DNA of 64,000 nt from Cyclobacteriaceae bacterium (lineage in GTDB: Bacteria > Bacteroidota > Bacteroidia > Cytophagales > Cyclobacteriaceae), in contig JAEUUF010000013.1 in assembly GCA_016787645.1 (NCBI GenBank), positions 372,001 to 436,000 of the forward strand, written 5' to 3'. A program made the position numbers and the translations under genes. Within the stretch, counting starts at the first letter, position 1, and each line of letters opens with the position of its first letter. Of this stretch, positions 35,599 through 45,930 are shown one piece after another. The notes under the pieces were generated by a model. That model was not told the DNA's origin, made no database searches, and saw only the letters and a list, made by a program, of their open reading frames with translations.

Positions 35599-36318
35599 TT
35601 AAAATTCCTTGCAGGAATAGGTCCACGTTCGGGTGACGCCATTGGACTGAATGGCAGAAATTGGATACCCGTTGGAATTATATTGGTAACTGATCGTATA
35701 GGTCAGTGCATCGCTAACATATCGGGTGATGTTGTTGTAGGGCTGAATCGTAGGTAGCACAAGCCCCCGCTCCGGATTAATCTTGTCGTCGTACTCATAA
35801 TGGACTATGGTGGTGTCCAGCTCCGTTATCGTCGTGATCGATGCAGGATTGCGCGTCAGGGGATCGGGATATTCATAATTGTATCGAAGGGTATCCGGAA
35901 CAGCAGCACCCAATTGTTGAAGCGTAAGCCTCCTGGTGAGTTGGCCATTTTCATTGTAGTAGTAGTTAGTACGTATCGTGTCTCCACTGTTGGTAGACAG
36001 GCTAGCTACCACATAATGCTTGCTGTCATACGTGTAGGAAGTGGTGTAGGTTTGGCCACTCATATTAATTATCATCTTCCCTAAGTCACCCTGTGTGTCA
36101 TACTGATATAAGGTAGAGTAACTGCCACTTCCGGTGACCGTCTGCATGGACTTCAACAGTCCACCATCATAGAAATAAGTTTGGGTAGAGGTCACGCCCG
36201 CGTCTGTGGTCACTTTCGTCGCCGGCTGACACAGCACAGACTTGGTAGTAGGATTGCAGCCCAAAAACAACAAGCCCATGAGGAGTGCAATACAAGAATA
36301 CTTCCTGAACATTTTCAT
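35599..36318 (-). CDS. YD-repeat-like lipoprotein
   Basis: A 239-residue lipoprotein with lipobox LFLGC (Cys21). The mature part is built from repeated strands of the type YxYDxxGxLxxx (for example QYDTQGDLGKM, TYDSKHYVV, YYNENGQLTRR, QYNSNGYPIS), as in YD/RHS repeats, but far too short to form a toxin shell. Similar short lipoproteins are common in Bacteroidota, role unknown. ATG at 36318 is preferred since the longer frame would place 12 polar residues before the signal. It is convergent with icmF, with ten bases between stops. Confidence 0.75.
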   Translation of the reverse strand: MKMFRKYSCIALLMGLLFLGCNPTTKSVLCQPATKVTTDAGVTSTQTYFYDGGLLKSMQTVTGSGSYSTLYQYDTQGDLGKMIINMSGQTYTTSYTYDSKHYVVASLSTNSGDTIRTNYYYNENGQLTRRLTLQQLGAAVPDTLRYNYEYPDPLTRNPASITTITELDTTIVHYEYDDKINPERGLVLPTIQPYNNITRYVSDALTYTISYQYNSNGYPISAIQSNGVTRTWTYSCKEF

Positions 36319-36329
36319 AGTTGAATCCT

Positions 36330-36400
36330 GGCGCGAAGATAATATACAATTCACTATTCAGTCGACCAGGCGGAAAGCTGCCTACTTTAAGGCGCGAAGA
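36330..36400. repeat. Direct repeat GGCGCGAAGA, two copies
   Basis: Identical ten-base copies at 36330-36339 and 36391-36400, 61 bases apart, in the divergent gap between the YD-repeat lipoprotein and the M16 peptidase gene. Confidence 0.5.
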
Positions 36401-36460
36401 CGTGGACTTGTACATGTTCACTATGCATTGGAATTCAACTCAAAAAACTATCTTCACTTG

Positions 36461-36484
36461 TTGTCCAAAACACATTTTGTCCAA
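36461..36484. repeat. Direct repeat TTGTCCAA before the M16 gene
   Basis: Exact copies at 36461-36468 and 36477-36484 with eight bases between them, 8 to 31 bases upstream of the ATG at 36492. The 16-base spacing (one and a half turns) fits a regulator site, but this is only positional. Confidence 0.4.
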
Positions 36485-36491
36485 TTCAAAT

Positions 36492-37946
36492 ATGTCAATT
36501 ATGAGAATGCTTATCTCCCTTCTAGTATGCCTGCTTGGGCTCACTTTAACAGTTCGAGCCCAAAAGAAGAATACCCCACCCAAGGGGACCAATAGCCAGC
36601 CGGAAGCCAAAGTAATGGAGAACAAACCCGCGCTGGCCGCTCCCCAAAAGATAACAACGGTAGAAGGGATTACGGAATACCGCCTTCAAAATGGCTTGAG
36701 GGTGTTGCTCTTTCCTGATCAATCCAAGCAAACCATCACTGTGAACATCACCTACATGGTAGGCTCAAAGCATGAAAACTACGGCGAGACCGGCATGGCT
36801 CACTTGCTGGAGCACCTCGTCTTCAAAGGAACACCGAAACATCCAAACATTCCCCAGGAACTGACCGAGCACGGCGCCTCGCCCAACGGCACGACCTGGT
36901 ACGACCGCACCAATTATTTTGAAACCTTCAATGCCACCGAAGAGAACCTCAAGTGGGCGCTGGATCTTGAAGCGGACCGAATGGTGAATTCCTATATCGC
37001 CAAGAAAGACCTTGAAAGCGAGATGACCGTAGTGCGTAATGAATTTGAAATGGGTGAGAATGATCCTCGCAGCGTCCTGGAAGACCGTATCACCTCCACC
37101 GCCTTCCTGTGGCACAATTATGGAAAATCAACCATCGGCTCCCGGGCAGACCTGGAGAACGTGCCGATTGACCGGCTGCAGGCCTTCTACAAAAAATACT
37201 ACCAGCCAGACAATGCGGTACTCGTGGTCGCTGGAAAAATCGATGAAGCCAAAACATTGGACATGATCAATCAGAATTTTGGCATTACACCGAAGCCAGC
37301 CCGCGAAATTCCACCTACCTACACCTTCGATCCTACCCAGGATGGGGAGCGAACGGTCACACTCCGCCGAACTGGCGACGTTCAGGTGGTGATGGCCGCT
37401 TATCATATCCCGGCTGGTTCACATCCCGACTTCGCCCCGCTGCAAGTATTGTCCCGGGTGCTGGGTAGCCCTCCTTCCGGTCGGCTCCACAAAGCGCTTA
37501 TGGACACCAAGAAAGCAAGTGCGGTCTACTCCTACACGTTGCAGTTCAAAGACCCGTTTCTGCTGTTTGTCGGCGCTGAAGTGCTGAAAGAAAAGTCTTT
37601 GGAGGATGCCCGCACAACCTTGCTCGCAACCATGGACGACCTGACGAAGACACCAATTACCAAAGAAGAAGTGGAGCGCGCCAAAAATGAGATTATCAAG
37701 CAAATTGAATTATCATTCAACTCTTCCCAGAATATCGCCCTGCAACTCACTACCTACTCCGGCATTGGCGATTGGAGGATGTTGTTCCTCACGCGCGACC
37801 GGGTGAAACAAGTTTCTGTAGAGGACGTCAGTCGCGTAGCCGCAACCTATTTAAAACAAGATAATCGCACCTCGGGGATGTTCATGCCCACGGAGAAGCC
37901 AGTTCGTGCAGAAATCCCGCCTACCCCGACGTTGAATCCCTGGTGA
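36492..37946 (+). CDS. M16 family zinc peptidase, N-terminal half (active part)
   Basis: A 484-residue exported peptidase with a signal peptide cut near TVRAQ (residue 24). The inverted zinc motif HxxEH is H104-LLE-H108, with the third ligand Glu in VVRNEFEMGEN near residue 185. It matches the first half of the roughly 900-residue M16 peptidases of Bacteroidota. The last residues read PPTPTLNPW and then stop. One base back in frame the DNA reads on as DVESLVKDYKG into the next gene, exactly as a full-length enzyme would, so a single-base deletion near 37920-37925 is likely. ATG at 36501 is an alternative start. Confidence 0.88.
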   Translation: MSIMRMLISLLVCLLGLTLTVRAQKKNTPPKGTNSQPEAKVMENKPALAAPQKITTVEGITEYRLQNGLRVLLFPDQSKQTITVNITYMVGSKHENYGETGMAHLLEHLVFKGTPKHPNIPQELTEHGASPNGTTWYDRTNYFETFNATEENLKWALDLEADRMVNSYIAKKDLESEMTVVRNEFEMGENDPRSVLEDRITSTAFLWHNYGKSTIGSRADLENVPIDRLQAFYKKYYQPDNAVLVVAGKIDEAKTLDMINQNFGITPKPAREIPPTYTFDPTQDGERTVTLRRTGDVQVVMAAYHIPAGSHPDFAPLQVLSRVLGSPPSGRLHKALMDTKKASAVYSYTLQFKDPFLLFVGAEVLKEKSLEDARTTLLATMDDLTKTPITKEEVERAKNEIIKQIELSFNSSQNIALQLTTYSGIGDWRMLFLTRDRVKQVSVEDVSRVAATYLKQDNRTSGMFMPTEKPVRAEIPPTPTLNPW

Positions 37947-39292
37947 AGGATTACAAGGGTGCCGAAGCGGTTGCTGCAGGCGAAGCCTTTGACCCGTCGC
38001 CGGCCAACATTGAAGCCCGTACCTCCCGATCGGATTTGCCCAACGGCGGGAAACTTGCCTTGCTCCCGAAGAAAACACGAGGAGAATCTGTCGAGGTTCG
38101 TTTCATGTTGCGTTTTGGCAATCCGGCCTCGGTTTCCGGAAAGGGGCAGTCGGGCGAATTTGCCGCCATGATGCTCAACAAAGGCACGTCGCTGCATACC
38201 CGCCAGCAGATCAAGGATGAATTTGACCGACTGAAAGCCAATGTGAATTTCTTTGGCAGCGCCACGATGACCAACGTCAACATCACTACCACGCGGCCCA
38301 ACCTGGCAGAAGTATTGAAACTGACTGCCGAGGTCCTGAAGGATCCCACCTTCCCCGCCGAAGAGCTTGAGAAACTGAAGAATGAACAGCTTGCCAACCT
38401 GGAATCCGGCCGAAGTGAACCACAAGCAATCGCCTTCCGCAAGTTTTCGCAGCACATTTCGCCTTACCCGAAGACGGATCCCCGTTACACCCCGAGCTTT
38501 GACGAAAAGTCCGCCGACATCAAGGCAGTGACGCTGGATGAAATCAAGAAATTCTACAAGGACACCTACGGCATTACCAACGGCTCTACCATCTCCGTTG
38601 TGGGCGACTTTGACGCCACGGAGATCAAGAACCTGATGAATGACCTGTTCGGCAAGTGGAAGAGCCCGGTCTCCTATGGCCGACTGGAAGGAAAGCTATT
38701 TCCTGTGGCCGCCACCAACCAGGCAATAGAAACACCGGACAAAGCCAATGCTTTCTTTATGGCCGGGTATAATTTTGAAATGCGTGATGATCATCCGGAC
38801 TATCCGGCCATGTTGCTGGGCAATTATATGCTCGGTGGAGGCTTCCTGAATTCCCGGCTTGCCGTTCGCATTCGTCAGAAGGAAGGAATCAGCTACGGGG
38901 TGGGTTCACAGTTTAGCGCTAATAGCATAGACCCCATCGCCACCTTTATGACCTTTGCGATCTATGCCCCTGAAAACCTGGAGCGCTTGGAAAAGGCCTT
39001 CCAGGAAGAAATCAACAAAGTGATCACTGAAGGTTTCACCGCTGAAGAAATCAGCGCGGCCAAGTCGGGATGGTCACAGTCCCGGACGGTGGGTCGAGCC
39101 CAGGATGCAGGCTTGTCCGGCACGCTGGCCAACTACCTTTTCATCAAACGCGATTTGATGTGGGATGCGGACCTTGAGAAAAAAGTTGCCGCACTTACGC
39201 CCGAACAAATCAACGCCGCCATGAAGAAATACCTGGTTCCGGAAAAAATCAACTACATCAAGGCAGGTGACTTCGCGAAGGCGAAGAAGTAA
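37943..39292 (+). CDS. M16 family peptidase, C-terminal half (non-catalytic part)
   Basis: A 449-residue protein that matches the second half of long M16 peptidases. The place of HxxEH is taken by QSGEFAAMM, so this half has no zinc site, as usual for it. It could start with GTG 37943, overlapping the previous stop (GTGA). But it has no signal peptide, while the catalytic half is exported. If made separately, it would stay in the cytoplasm away from its partner. Frame continuity with the upstream gene after a one-base shift argues for a broken or frameshifted single gene. Alternatively it is a sequencing error. Confidence 0.85.
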   Translation: MKDYKGAEAVAAGEAFDPSPANIEARTSRSDLPNGGKLALLPKKTRGESVEVRFMLRFGNPASVSGKGQSGEFAAMMLNKGTSLHTRQQIKDEFDRLKANVNFFGSATMTNVNITTTRPNLAEVLKLTAEVLKDPTFPAEELEKLKNEQLANLESGRSEPQAIAFRKFSQHISPYPKTDPRYTPSFDEKSADIKAVTLDEIKKFYKDTYGITNGSTISVVGDFDATEIKNLMNDLFGKWKSPVSYGRLEGKLFPVAATNQAIETPDKANAFFMAGYNFEMRDDHPDYPAMLLGNYMLGGGFLNSRLAVRIRQKEGISYGVGSQFSANSIDPIATFMTFAIYAPENLERLEKAFQEEINKVITEGFTAEEISAAKSGWSQSRTVGRAQDAGLSGTLANYLFIKRDLMWDADLEKKVAALTPEQINAAMKKYLVPEKINYIKAGDFAKAKK

Positions 39293-39322
39293 AAGAAGGT
39301 AATCAACTACAAAATGTATTCG

Positions 39323-39353
39323 AAAGGGGCTGCCCAACCGGGAGCCCTTTTCT
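39323..39353 (+). terminator. Rho-independent terminator after the M16 genes
   Basis: AAAGGGGCT (39323-39331) pairs with AGCCCTTTT (39343-39351), with GCCC/GGG inside the loop and a T-rich tail TTTTCTT. Confidence 0.75.
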
Positions 39354-39387
39354 TATGCATTTCTAGTAATGCCGTGTGGCGATAAGT

Positions 39388-39975
39388 TTAGTTCAGGTGA
39401 AATACATCCTTCACCTTGTCCGCTTCGGTCAGGATATGTTTTTGAAACCGGATGCGGTTATGGAGGAAAACCTCCTTCTTGTCATGCTGCAGTTCCACAA
39501 ATTTAAGCTTCGCCTCGAAGTCGAGATTAAGCTCGTTGGCGATATGATAAGCCGAAACGGGTGAGGGCACCATGGTGATCTTCAACAGGTTCATATACAG
39601 CTCAAACTCTTCATAGAGCTTTTGAGACACCGGCGCATGCAAGTCGATCTGCCAAAAAGTGACGTCACCGCCGGGATAAAGCTTCTCCTTGTACGTACGA
39701 AAAAGCGTGTCCATGTGAAAGAGATCCTGGCATTTGACGATAATGTCCGACTCGCCGCCCGGATAACGTTTTATGACGCTCTCCAGTTTCACCAAGGAAC
39801 CTAACTTGGATGAATTCAACGCATGGTTGAAGTAAATGCCAAAAGAGATGTCTCGCTCTTCGGCATCCCGCAGCAATTGGCGATAGCGCGGCTCAAAGAT
39901 GTGCAGCGGAACCATCTCCCCGGGAAGGGGAAAAATCGTGAGCGGAAACATCGGTATCCGGGTGAGCGTATCCAT
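39388..39975 (-). CDS. Lon N-terminal (substrate-binding) domain protein
   Basis: A 195-residue protein with a stand-alone Lon substrate-binding (LAN) domain: PMFPLTIFPLPGEMVPLHIFEPRY at residues 8-31 contains the typical PLxxxPLPGxxxPLxIFExRY pattern. There is no ATPase or protease domain. Such proteins may recognise damaged proteins or act in ubiquitin-free quality control; the role is unknown. ATG at 39975 is used rather than a GTG one codon earlier. Confidence 0.85.
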   Translation of the reverse strand: MDTLTRIPMFPLTIFPLPGEMVPLHIFEPRYRQLLRDAEERDISFGIYFNHALNSSKLGSLVKLESVIKRYPGGESDIIVKCQDLFHMDTLFRTYKEKLYPGGDVTFWQIDLHAPVSQKLYEEFELYMNLLKITMVPSPVSAYHIANELNLDFEAKLKFVELQHDKKEVFLHNRIRFQKHILTEADKVKDVFHLN

Positions 39976-40058
39976 CACTGCTTTAACAACAAAGTTAAGG
40001 GAAAGTTATACGACTCGAAATCTGGCTGGTTCAGGCTAAATTGGCCACAATTTCAACC

Positions 40059-40463
40059 ATGAAGATCACCACCACCATGCTCGCCGACGAGGTCTACGAG
40101 GCCGTCAACGAAAACAACCACAAGATTCGCATAGATATGCGATCGGCGGCCGAAAAAGAAAATCAGTCGCCCCCTGAACTTTTACTTTCCGCCCTGGCCG
40201 GTTGTGCGGCGGTAGACATCGTGGTCATGCTGAAAAAGCGCAGGAAATCCATCACCCGGTTTGAAATCATTACCGAAGGAACACGCCAGAAGACAACACC
40301 CAGGTATTTCACCAGGATTCATTCCCGGTATGTCATCACCTCACCGGATGTGACGGAAGAAGAGCTGTTCAAAGTTGCCGGGCTTTCACTTGAAAAATAT
40401 TGTACTGTCGCGGCTTCGCTGAAAAGCGAACTAACGTATTCGGTGGAGGTTGTGAGACCTTAA
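40059..40463 (+). CDS. OsmC-family peroxiredoxin-like protein
   Basis: A 134-residue OsmC/Ohr-family protein. The two redox Cys are visible in SALAGCAAVDIV (near residue 50) and EKYCTVAASL (near residue 115). OsmC proteins reduce organic hydroperoxides with a dithiol partner. The ATG at 40059 is 14 bases after a TAAATTGG promoter box; a TTG in frame upstream lies inside that box and is rejected. Its 3' end overlaps hutI by four bases on the opposite strand. Confidence 0.88.
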   Translation: MKITTTMLADEVYEAVNENNHKIRIDMRSAAEKENQSPPELLLSALAGCAAVDIVVMLKKRRKSITRFEIITEGTRQKTTPRYFTRIHSRYVITSPDVTEEELFKVAGLSLEKYCTVAASLKSELTYSVEVVRP

Positions 40464-41704
40464 GACTCCCGAATTACTTTTCCATTCAAAATCGCCGTAT
40501 CGACGAGCGATGCGCCATAGGCATACGGCACATAGGCTACCGAGGGAATGGGCTTGGTAATAAACAGGTTTGCCTGCTTACCTTTCGTGATACTTCCGTG
40601 GGTTTGCAGCAAGTCAAGCGCATACGCGGTATTCATGGTCGCCGCGTTCATCGCTTCCTCCGGAGTCATTTTCATGCGTATACAAGCCAGGGATATCATG
40701 AGCGGCATGTTTCCGCTCGGAGAGCTGCCGGGATTATAGTCCGACGCAATGGCCAGCGGAAGGCCCTCCGCGATCATTTGACGTGCCGGGGGCATGGACA
40801 GGTTAAGAAAGAATGCCGCTCCCGGGAGCGCGGTGGGCATGGTACCCGAATTTTTCAGAAGTTGTATTTCCTCATCACCCACATTTTCAAGGTGATCCAC
40901 GCTGATAGCCCCGGTCTTCACCCCGGCCTGAACACCGCCCGACCGATGCAACTGGTTGGCGTGGATCCGTGGACGCATACCATACTTTTTTCCAGCCTCC
41001 ACAATCCGGATTGTTTCCTCCACCGTAAAAAAACCCTGCTCGCAAAACACATCAATGTAGTCGGCCAATTTCTCCGTGGCAACGGCAGGGATCATTTCTT
41101 CGATTACCAGTTGTATGTACTTCTCTTTATTGTGCTCCTTGGGCACTGCATGCGCTCCCAGAAAAGTAGTTTTGACGGTCAACGGTGTCTCCTGGCCAAT
41201 GCGTCGCGCGACGCGAAGCATTTTCATTTCGTCGGCAACGGTCAGCCCGTAACCGCTCTTGATTTCTACTGCACCGGTTCCCGTCGCGATGATTTCCCAA
41301 GCCCGTGGCAGGGACCGCTGAAACAATTCCTCCTCCGACATGGCGCGGAGCTTCGCCGCGGAATTCAGGATTCCCCCTCCTTTCGCCGCAATATCGGCGT
41401 AGGTGGCTCCCTTCAATTTCATCACAAACTCCTCCTCGCGGGAAGCGGCATACACCAGGTGCGTATGACTGTCCACAAAACTTGGAAAAACAAAACGGCC
41501 AGTGGCCATAATGGACTCGTTTGCCGTCAGCGAGGAAGGAAGAGTGTGCATGGGACCGAACGATGAAATGCGCCCATCCTCTATGGCAACAAATGCATCC
41601 TGGAGAATCGGCAACTCATTCATCGCAGCGCCGCTGACCGGAGCAGGAGTTGCTTCGCGAACCTGGACCAATCCTTTGATATGGGTGATCAGCAAATCAG
41701 CCAT
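40460..41704 (-). CDS. hutI: Imidazolonepropionase
   Basis: A 414-residue amidohydrolase that opens 4-imidazolone-5-propanoate to N-formimino-L-glutamate in histidine breakdown. The metal ligands HTH are at 80-82, with KSGYGL near 150, HANQLH near 247-252 and ASDYNPGSSPSGNMP near 320. These blocks are those of HutI. Other hut genes are not in this window, so the pathway is dispersed. It is the last gene of a minus-strand run from guaA and lies five bases after the TPR/binding-protein gene. Confidence 0.93.
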   Translation of the reverse strand: MADLLITHIKGLVQVREATPAPVSGAAMNELPILQDAFVAIEDGRISSFGPMHTLPSSLTANESIMATGRFVFPSFVDSHTHLVYAASREEEFVMKLKGATYADIAAKGGGILNSAAKLRAMSEEELFQRSLPRAWEIIATGTGAVEIKSGYGLTVADEMKMLRVARRIGQETPLTVKTTFLGAHAVPKEHNKEKYIQLVIEEMIPAVATEKLADYIDVFCEQGFFTVEETIRIVEAGKKYGMRPRIHANQLHRSGGVQAGVKTGAISVDHLENVGDEEIQLLKNSGTMPTALPGAAFFLNLSMPPARQMIAEGLPLAIASDYNPGSSPSGNMPLMISLACIRMKMTPEEAMNAATMNTAYALDLLQTHGSITKGKQANLFITKPIPSVAYVPYAYGASLVDTAILNGKVIRES

Positions 41705-41709
41705 GCCTG

Positions 41710-43503
41710 CTATTCGATGGCCACCAGGTCGCCATGGCGGAAGTAAACAAAAGGGAACCCTATGTTATCGTGCCTGGGTGAAAAATGAAACTTTTTGGTC
41801 AGCCTCCCATCGATGGGACCTGCCTGACTCAAGCCATCCTGGAAATATACCCCATACTTCTTCAGTGCCTGACCGATAATCATCATGAATTCAAATCCAA
41901 CTTTGGTGTAATTCATGTACTCCGGAGGATATGAACCGTGTGAACGGATATAGGCTTTTCGATAGTTCAGAAAAGAGGGATCTGTATAAGGTGTGAAGTT
42001 GGGGGCGGCAAACATAATATGCAGCTTTTCATACTTGCTCAGGTCAACCGAGGGGTTGTCGAGCCACGATTCGTTACCAACAATTAACACAGAATCTCCC
42101 CGCGCTTCCACACTGCTGATCACTTTCGTGTATATCAACGGGTTGTCTGAAGGAACGTAAATACTACCGATACTATCCAACTTCATGGTGAATTGAGTCG
42201 GGTTCTTGAACTCATCAAATTCCGTAGGCCGGGCGAGAATGCTGATGATCCGTTCGGCTGTCTCCTTCTTGAATTGCTCTGACCACACCACCTCCAGCCC
42301 AACCTCCCGGGCACGTTGAAGGAAATTCGCCGCCATAACCGAATCCTTTGCGGCATCACCGTACAAAACCATGCACTTTTTGTTCTTTGTTCGGGCTGCC
42401 AGTAATTCGGCCGATCGGGTTCCCAGGGTTTCCAACGAAGGCTGGAACAGCATGGCAAATGGGTTTTGGCCGATATATTCTGAATTGTTAGACACGGGAT
42501 TGATCATGTTGATCCACCGGGCCTGAGAAAAATCCTGGACAGGTTTTAACTCTTCACGGAAGATAGGTCCCACAATCAAGTCCGTATTCTTCAGCTCATC
42601 CGTCTCCAGCAATTTCCGAATGGCTTCCCGGCCCCGCTCCGGCTCCGACGGACTGCGTTCCGTATCATATGCCAACAAGCGGATATTTGTCCCCTGCCGA
42701 AACAGGGTGTCAGCCCCCATGCGCATACCCTCATATAAGTCGAGTATGAGTTGGTTCTGCTTCTTATTGGGCGTTGGCTCCAGCGTGGAAGCCAGGAATG
42801 GGAATAACACCGAGATGGTGTACGTATCCTTAAATACCGGCTCAGGCGCCATGCGGCTCGTGTATTTTTCGCGAGGAAGGTTGAATTTGGCAATCACGGC
42901 GCTGAGCAACTCCTGATCCTGGCTCACGTAAGACTGGAGGGAAATAGCACGTGCCAGGGCCTTCCCTACCTCGGCATCCTCCGGGTATTCTTCCCACATC
43001 ATCCGCAGCACTTCAGGATCGGAAATGCGCGCGAGGTAGTATCGTTTCAGCTTTGCAATTTCCTGTTGCTCGAGGTAGTCCTCCTGCTTCACCTCCAAAA
43101 GCATACGCATACCCTGGAAGTATTCGCCTTTGTCAAAGTAAATTTTCGCAAGCCAGTAGTTGACTTCATTGCGTTGGTCCCATTCCGGGTAGAGCTTCCT
43201 GATTTGGAGCAGCATGTCCCGAGCCACGGCGCTGTAGTTTAGGTTCAGCGCGGCCAGTGCATAATAGAAGGAGGCATACTCAGTGTAAGGATTGTTCTTA
43301 TCATAGACCATCAGCGGCTTGTATGCCTCCATGGCCAAATTGTACTTGCCCTCCTTATAAAAATCCCCGGCATTTTTGTATTGCTTCTTGAAGTCCTGTG
43401 CAGACACGGCCACAGTCACCCCCACGGTGAAGAGGACAGCAAGCCATAGCCATCGATGACGACCAACTTGATCAGAAACCTTGTGCATAGGTATCATTCC
43501 CAT
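41710..43503 (-). CDS. TPR plus periplasmic-binding-protein-like receptor
   Basis: A 597-residue exported protein (signal peptide cut near VSAQ, residue 35). Residues 36-220 have TPR-like helical repeats. From about 235 there is a type I periplasmic-binding (LivK-like) fold with [27 protein letters not shown] and [10 protein letters not shown]. This architecture is conserved next to guaA in Bacteroidota, but the ligand is unknown. No ABC permease genes are nearby, so it is probably not a transporter part; a cell-wall role like that of LpoA (also TPR plus this fold) is an attractive guess. It overlaps guaA by 10 bases. Confidence 0.8.
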   Translation of the reverse strand: MGMIPMHKVSDQVGRHRWLWLAVLFTVGVTVAVSAQDFKKQYKNAGDFYKEGKYNLAMEAYKPLMVYDKNNPYTEYASFYYALAALNLNYSAVARDMLLQIRKLYPEWDQRNEVNYWLAKIYFDKGEYFQGMRMLLEVKQEDYLEQQEIAKLKRYYLARISDPEVLRMMWEEYPEDAEVGKALARAISLQSYVSQDQELLSAVIAKFNLPREKYTSRMAPEPVFKDTYTISVLFPFLASTLEPTPNKKQNQLILDLYEGMRMGADTLFRQGTNIRLLAYDTERSPSEPERGREAIRKLLETDELKNTDLIVGPIFREELKPVQDFSQARWINMINPVSNNSEYIGQNPFAMLFQPSLETLGTRSAELLAARTKNKKCMVLYGDAAKDSVMAANFLQRAREVGLEVVWSEQFKKETAERIISILARPTEFDEFKNPTQFTMKLDSIGSIYVPSDNPLIYTKVISSVEARGDSVLIVGNESWLDNPSVDLSKYEKLHIMFAAPNFTPYTDPSFLNYRKAYIRSHGSYPPEYMNYTKVGFEFMMIIGQALKKYGVYFQDGLSQAGPIDGRLTKKFHFSPRHDNIGFPFVYFRHGDLVAIE

Positions 43504-45020
43504 TCAATCGTGGCCGGTGGCTTCGAACTAATGTCGTAGACGACCCGGTTTACTCCTTTCACTTTGTTAATGATCTCCGAAGATACTTCGCTGAGGAACT
43601 CATAGGGCAAGTGGGCCCAATCGGCCGTCATCCCATCGAGACTGATCACGGCCCGAAGCGCCACCACCTTTTCGTAGGTGCGTTCGTCGCCCATCACGCC
43701 CACTGACTGAACTGGCAGCAGAATGGCCCCGGCTTGCCAAACGGAATCATACAGGTGATGTGCTTTCAAACCCTGGATAAACAGATAATCGACCTCCTGC
43801 AAAATCCGTACCTTTTCTCCGGTAACATCGCCTATAATGCGGATTCCTAACCCCGGGCCTGGAAATGGATGTCGACCAAGGATCGCCGGATCAACCTCCA
43901 GCGCTTTTCCCACAAGGCGAACCTCATCCTTGAACAAAGTATTCAATGGCTCTACCACCTTTAGCTTCATCTTTTCCGGAAGTCCCCCCACGTTGTGATG
44001 TGACTTGATCGTCACGGAAGGGCCCTTCACCGAAACGGATTCGATTACATCCGGGTAGATCGTGCCCTGGCCCAGCCACTTCACATCCGTAATGCGATGA
44101 GATTCTTCATCAAAAATCTCGATAAACGTCCGGCCAATTGCTTTGCGCTTTGCTTCGGGATCGGACAAGCCGGCCAGTGCAGCATAGAACTTCTTCTTTG
44201 CATCCACACCCTTGATGTTGAGACCCATCCCCGTATAGGAAGTCAGCACTTGCTCAAATTCTCCCTTTCGCAGCAGGCCATTATCCACAAAAATGCAGTA
44301 AAGGTTTTTCCCGATGGCGCGGTGCACCAGCATCGCTGCTACGGTCGAATCGACACCACCCGACAGCGCCATAACCACTTTATCATTGCCCAGCTTCTTG
44401 CGCAGGTCATTCACCGTGGATTCCACAAACAAATCGGGCGTCCAGTCCTGGGCACAATGACAGATATGAACAACGAAATTGCGAAGCAGGTTCTTTCCTT
44501 CCAGCGTATGTGTCACTTCCGGGTGAAACTGGATGCCGTACAGAGGTACTCCCTTTTTACGGAAAGCCGCCACTTTCACCGTCGGTGTACTGGCAATAAT
44601 CTCGTATTGATCCCCGATCGAGGCAATGGTATCCGCATGTGACATCCAGACCTGGGTATCCTGCGATACTTCCTTCAGCAATTCGTTATGATGATCAACC
44701 GAAGTGAGTTTGGCGCGTCCATATTCCCTTACATGCGACGGAAGAACTTCGCCACCTGTCTTTTGCGCAATCAATTGGGCGCCGTAGCAGATGCCCAGCA
44801 CAGGAATATTATTGAACAAGGATAGGTCAACGTCCGGTGAACCCGCGTCACGAACTGAGCAAGGGCTCCCTGAAAGAATGACCCCCTTTATGGAGCCCGT
44901 CAGGGGAGGAATCTTGTTGAAAGGATGAATTTCACAGTAGACATTCAGTTCACGTACCCGCCTGGCAATCAATTGAGTATACTGGGAACCGAAATCCAGG
45001 ATAAGAATTTGCTCTGCCAT
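43494..45020 (-). CDS. guaA: GMP synthase (glutamine-hydrolysing)
   Basis: A 508-residue enzyme that makes GMP from XMP, ATP and glutamine. The class I glutaminase domain has Cys78 (GICYG), His166 and Glu168 (FHPEV). The PP-loop SGGVDS at 220-225 and the C-terminal dimerisation domain, ending in KPPATIEWE, are complete. On the minus strand a TATTTTTA box ends three bases before its ATG. It is followed with a 10-base overlap by the TPR/binding-protein gene. Confidence 0.97.
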   Translation of the reverse strand: MAEQILILDFGSQYTQLIARRVRELNVYCEIHPFNKIPPLTGSIKGVILSGSPCSVRDAGSPDVDLSLFNNIPVLGICYGAQLIAQKTGGEVLPSHVREYGRAKLTSVDHHNELLKEVSQDTQVWMSHADTIASIGDQYEIIASTPTVKVAAFRKKGVPLYGIQFHPEVTHTLEGKNLLRNFVVHICHCAQDWTPDLFVESTVNDLRKKLGNDKVVMALSGGVDSTVAAMLVHRAIGKNLYCIFVDNGLLRKGEFEQVLTSYTGMGLNIKGVDAKKKFYAALAGLSDPEAKRKAIGRTFIEIFDEESHRITDVKWLGQGTIYPDVIESVSVKGPSVTIKSHHNVGGLPEKMKLKVVEPLNTLFKDEVRLVGKALEVDPAILGRHPFPGPGLGIRIIGDVTGEKVRILQEVDYLFIQGLKAHHLYDSVWQAGAILLPVQSVGVMGDERTYEKVVALRAVISLDGMTADWAHLPYEFLSEVSSEIINKVKGVNRVVYDISSKPPATIEWE

Positions 45021-45062
45021 GCGTAAAAATAGGGCATGAAGGCCGCTTAAAAAAATTCACAC

Positions 45063-45926
45063 CTAACGCCCGGTGCCTCCAAAACAATACTCCTCCAGGT
45101 AGTCGGCCGCATCATCCGATCCTGCATAAAATGCACGGTTTAAACACCGACATCCTTCCTCGGTACGATTCAACTCTATCAAGGCCACACCTTTGTAATA
45201 TAGAAGATCCGGGTTCTTTCCGTCGAGGCGCAGCGCCAGGTTAACATACTCCAGCCCGAGCAAAAAGTTGCCGTCCTCCAACGCCATCGAACCGGCGTAC
45301 AAGTACGTGGCCATGAAAGTCGGATTCAATTCGATGGCATGATTGAAGCTGATATAGGCACTGTCCCGCTGGCCTGTATGGTAATAACAAAGTCCAAGGT
45401 AGGTTTCCAGCTCGGCATCAATTTCAAATTGCCGCGCTTCCATCAAGTCCTTCCTGGCCTGGGAATACATTTGCTTTTGAATGTACAGCTTACCCCTCCA
45501 TTTCAGGAAATCAGGATTGGCCGGCTGCAGCGCCATAGCCGCCGACAGGTTTTCAAGTTGTTTGTCGAGGTCATCGAGCTCCCGGTAGATAAACGCTTTC
45601 AATAACTTAGGCTGGGGTGAACGGGGGTACTGCGGCTCGAATAAGATAACATCCGCCAGAGCCTTGTCATATTCCTGGATACTGTAATAGGACACCGCAC
45701 GCTTGTACAAAAAGCCATACATGGTGCGATCCTCATACTTCCCATTCCTGGGTGGGTTGGCATTGAGGATTTTCGTATATAACTCGACGGCAGCACCGTA
45801 CTCCTCGCGGTTGTACAAGGTATCTGCCTTCACAGCGAGTGCCTTCCACTTTTTGGATTGCGCCTTCACGGCGACCACCGAAACCGACAGGAAAAGAAGT
45901 ACCAGCCAGGTCGATTTCGGAAACAT
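45063..45926 (-). CDS. Exported TPR protein
   Basis: A 287-residue protein with signal peptide (cut after VKAQ, about residue 23) and about six tetratricopeptide repeats (for example EEYGAAVELYTKILNANPP near 41-59, and QRDSAYISFNHAIELNP). It would be a periplasmic scaffold; partners are unknown. The ATG at 45926 is four bases after the typA stop, so the two are co-transcribed. Longer versions of the frame run into typA and are rejected. Confidence 0.8.
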   Translation of the reverse strand: MFPKSTWLVLLFLSVSVVAVKAQSKKWKALAVKADTLYNREEYGAAVELYTKILNANPPRNGKYEDRTMYGFLYKRAVSYYSIQEYDKALADVILFEPQYPRSPQPKLLKAFIYRELDDLDKQLENLSAAMALQPANPDFLKWRGKLYIQKQMYSQARKDLMEARQFEIDAELETYLGLCYYHTGQRDSAYISFNHAIELNPTFMATYLYAGSMALEDGNFLLGLEYVNLALRLDGKNPDLLYYKGVALIELNRTEEGCRCLNRAFYAGSDDAADYLEEYCFGGTGR

Positions 45927-45930
45927 ACGG

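Noticed and set aside
35599..36318. RHS/YD-repeat polymorphic toxin
   Set aside because: Only about 240 residues with a lipobox, no core RHS motif, toxin tip or immunity gene.
40400..41566. Long plus-strand frame (388 codons) opposite hutI
   Set aside because: HutI on the minus strand is complete with all motifs; the antisense frame has no recognisable domain and arises from codon bias.
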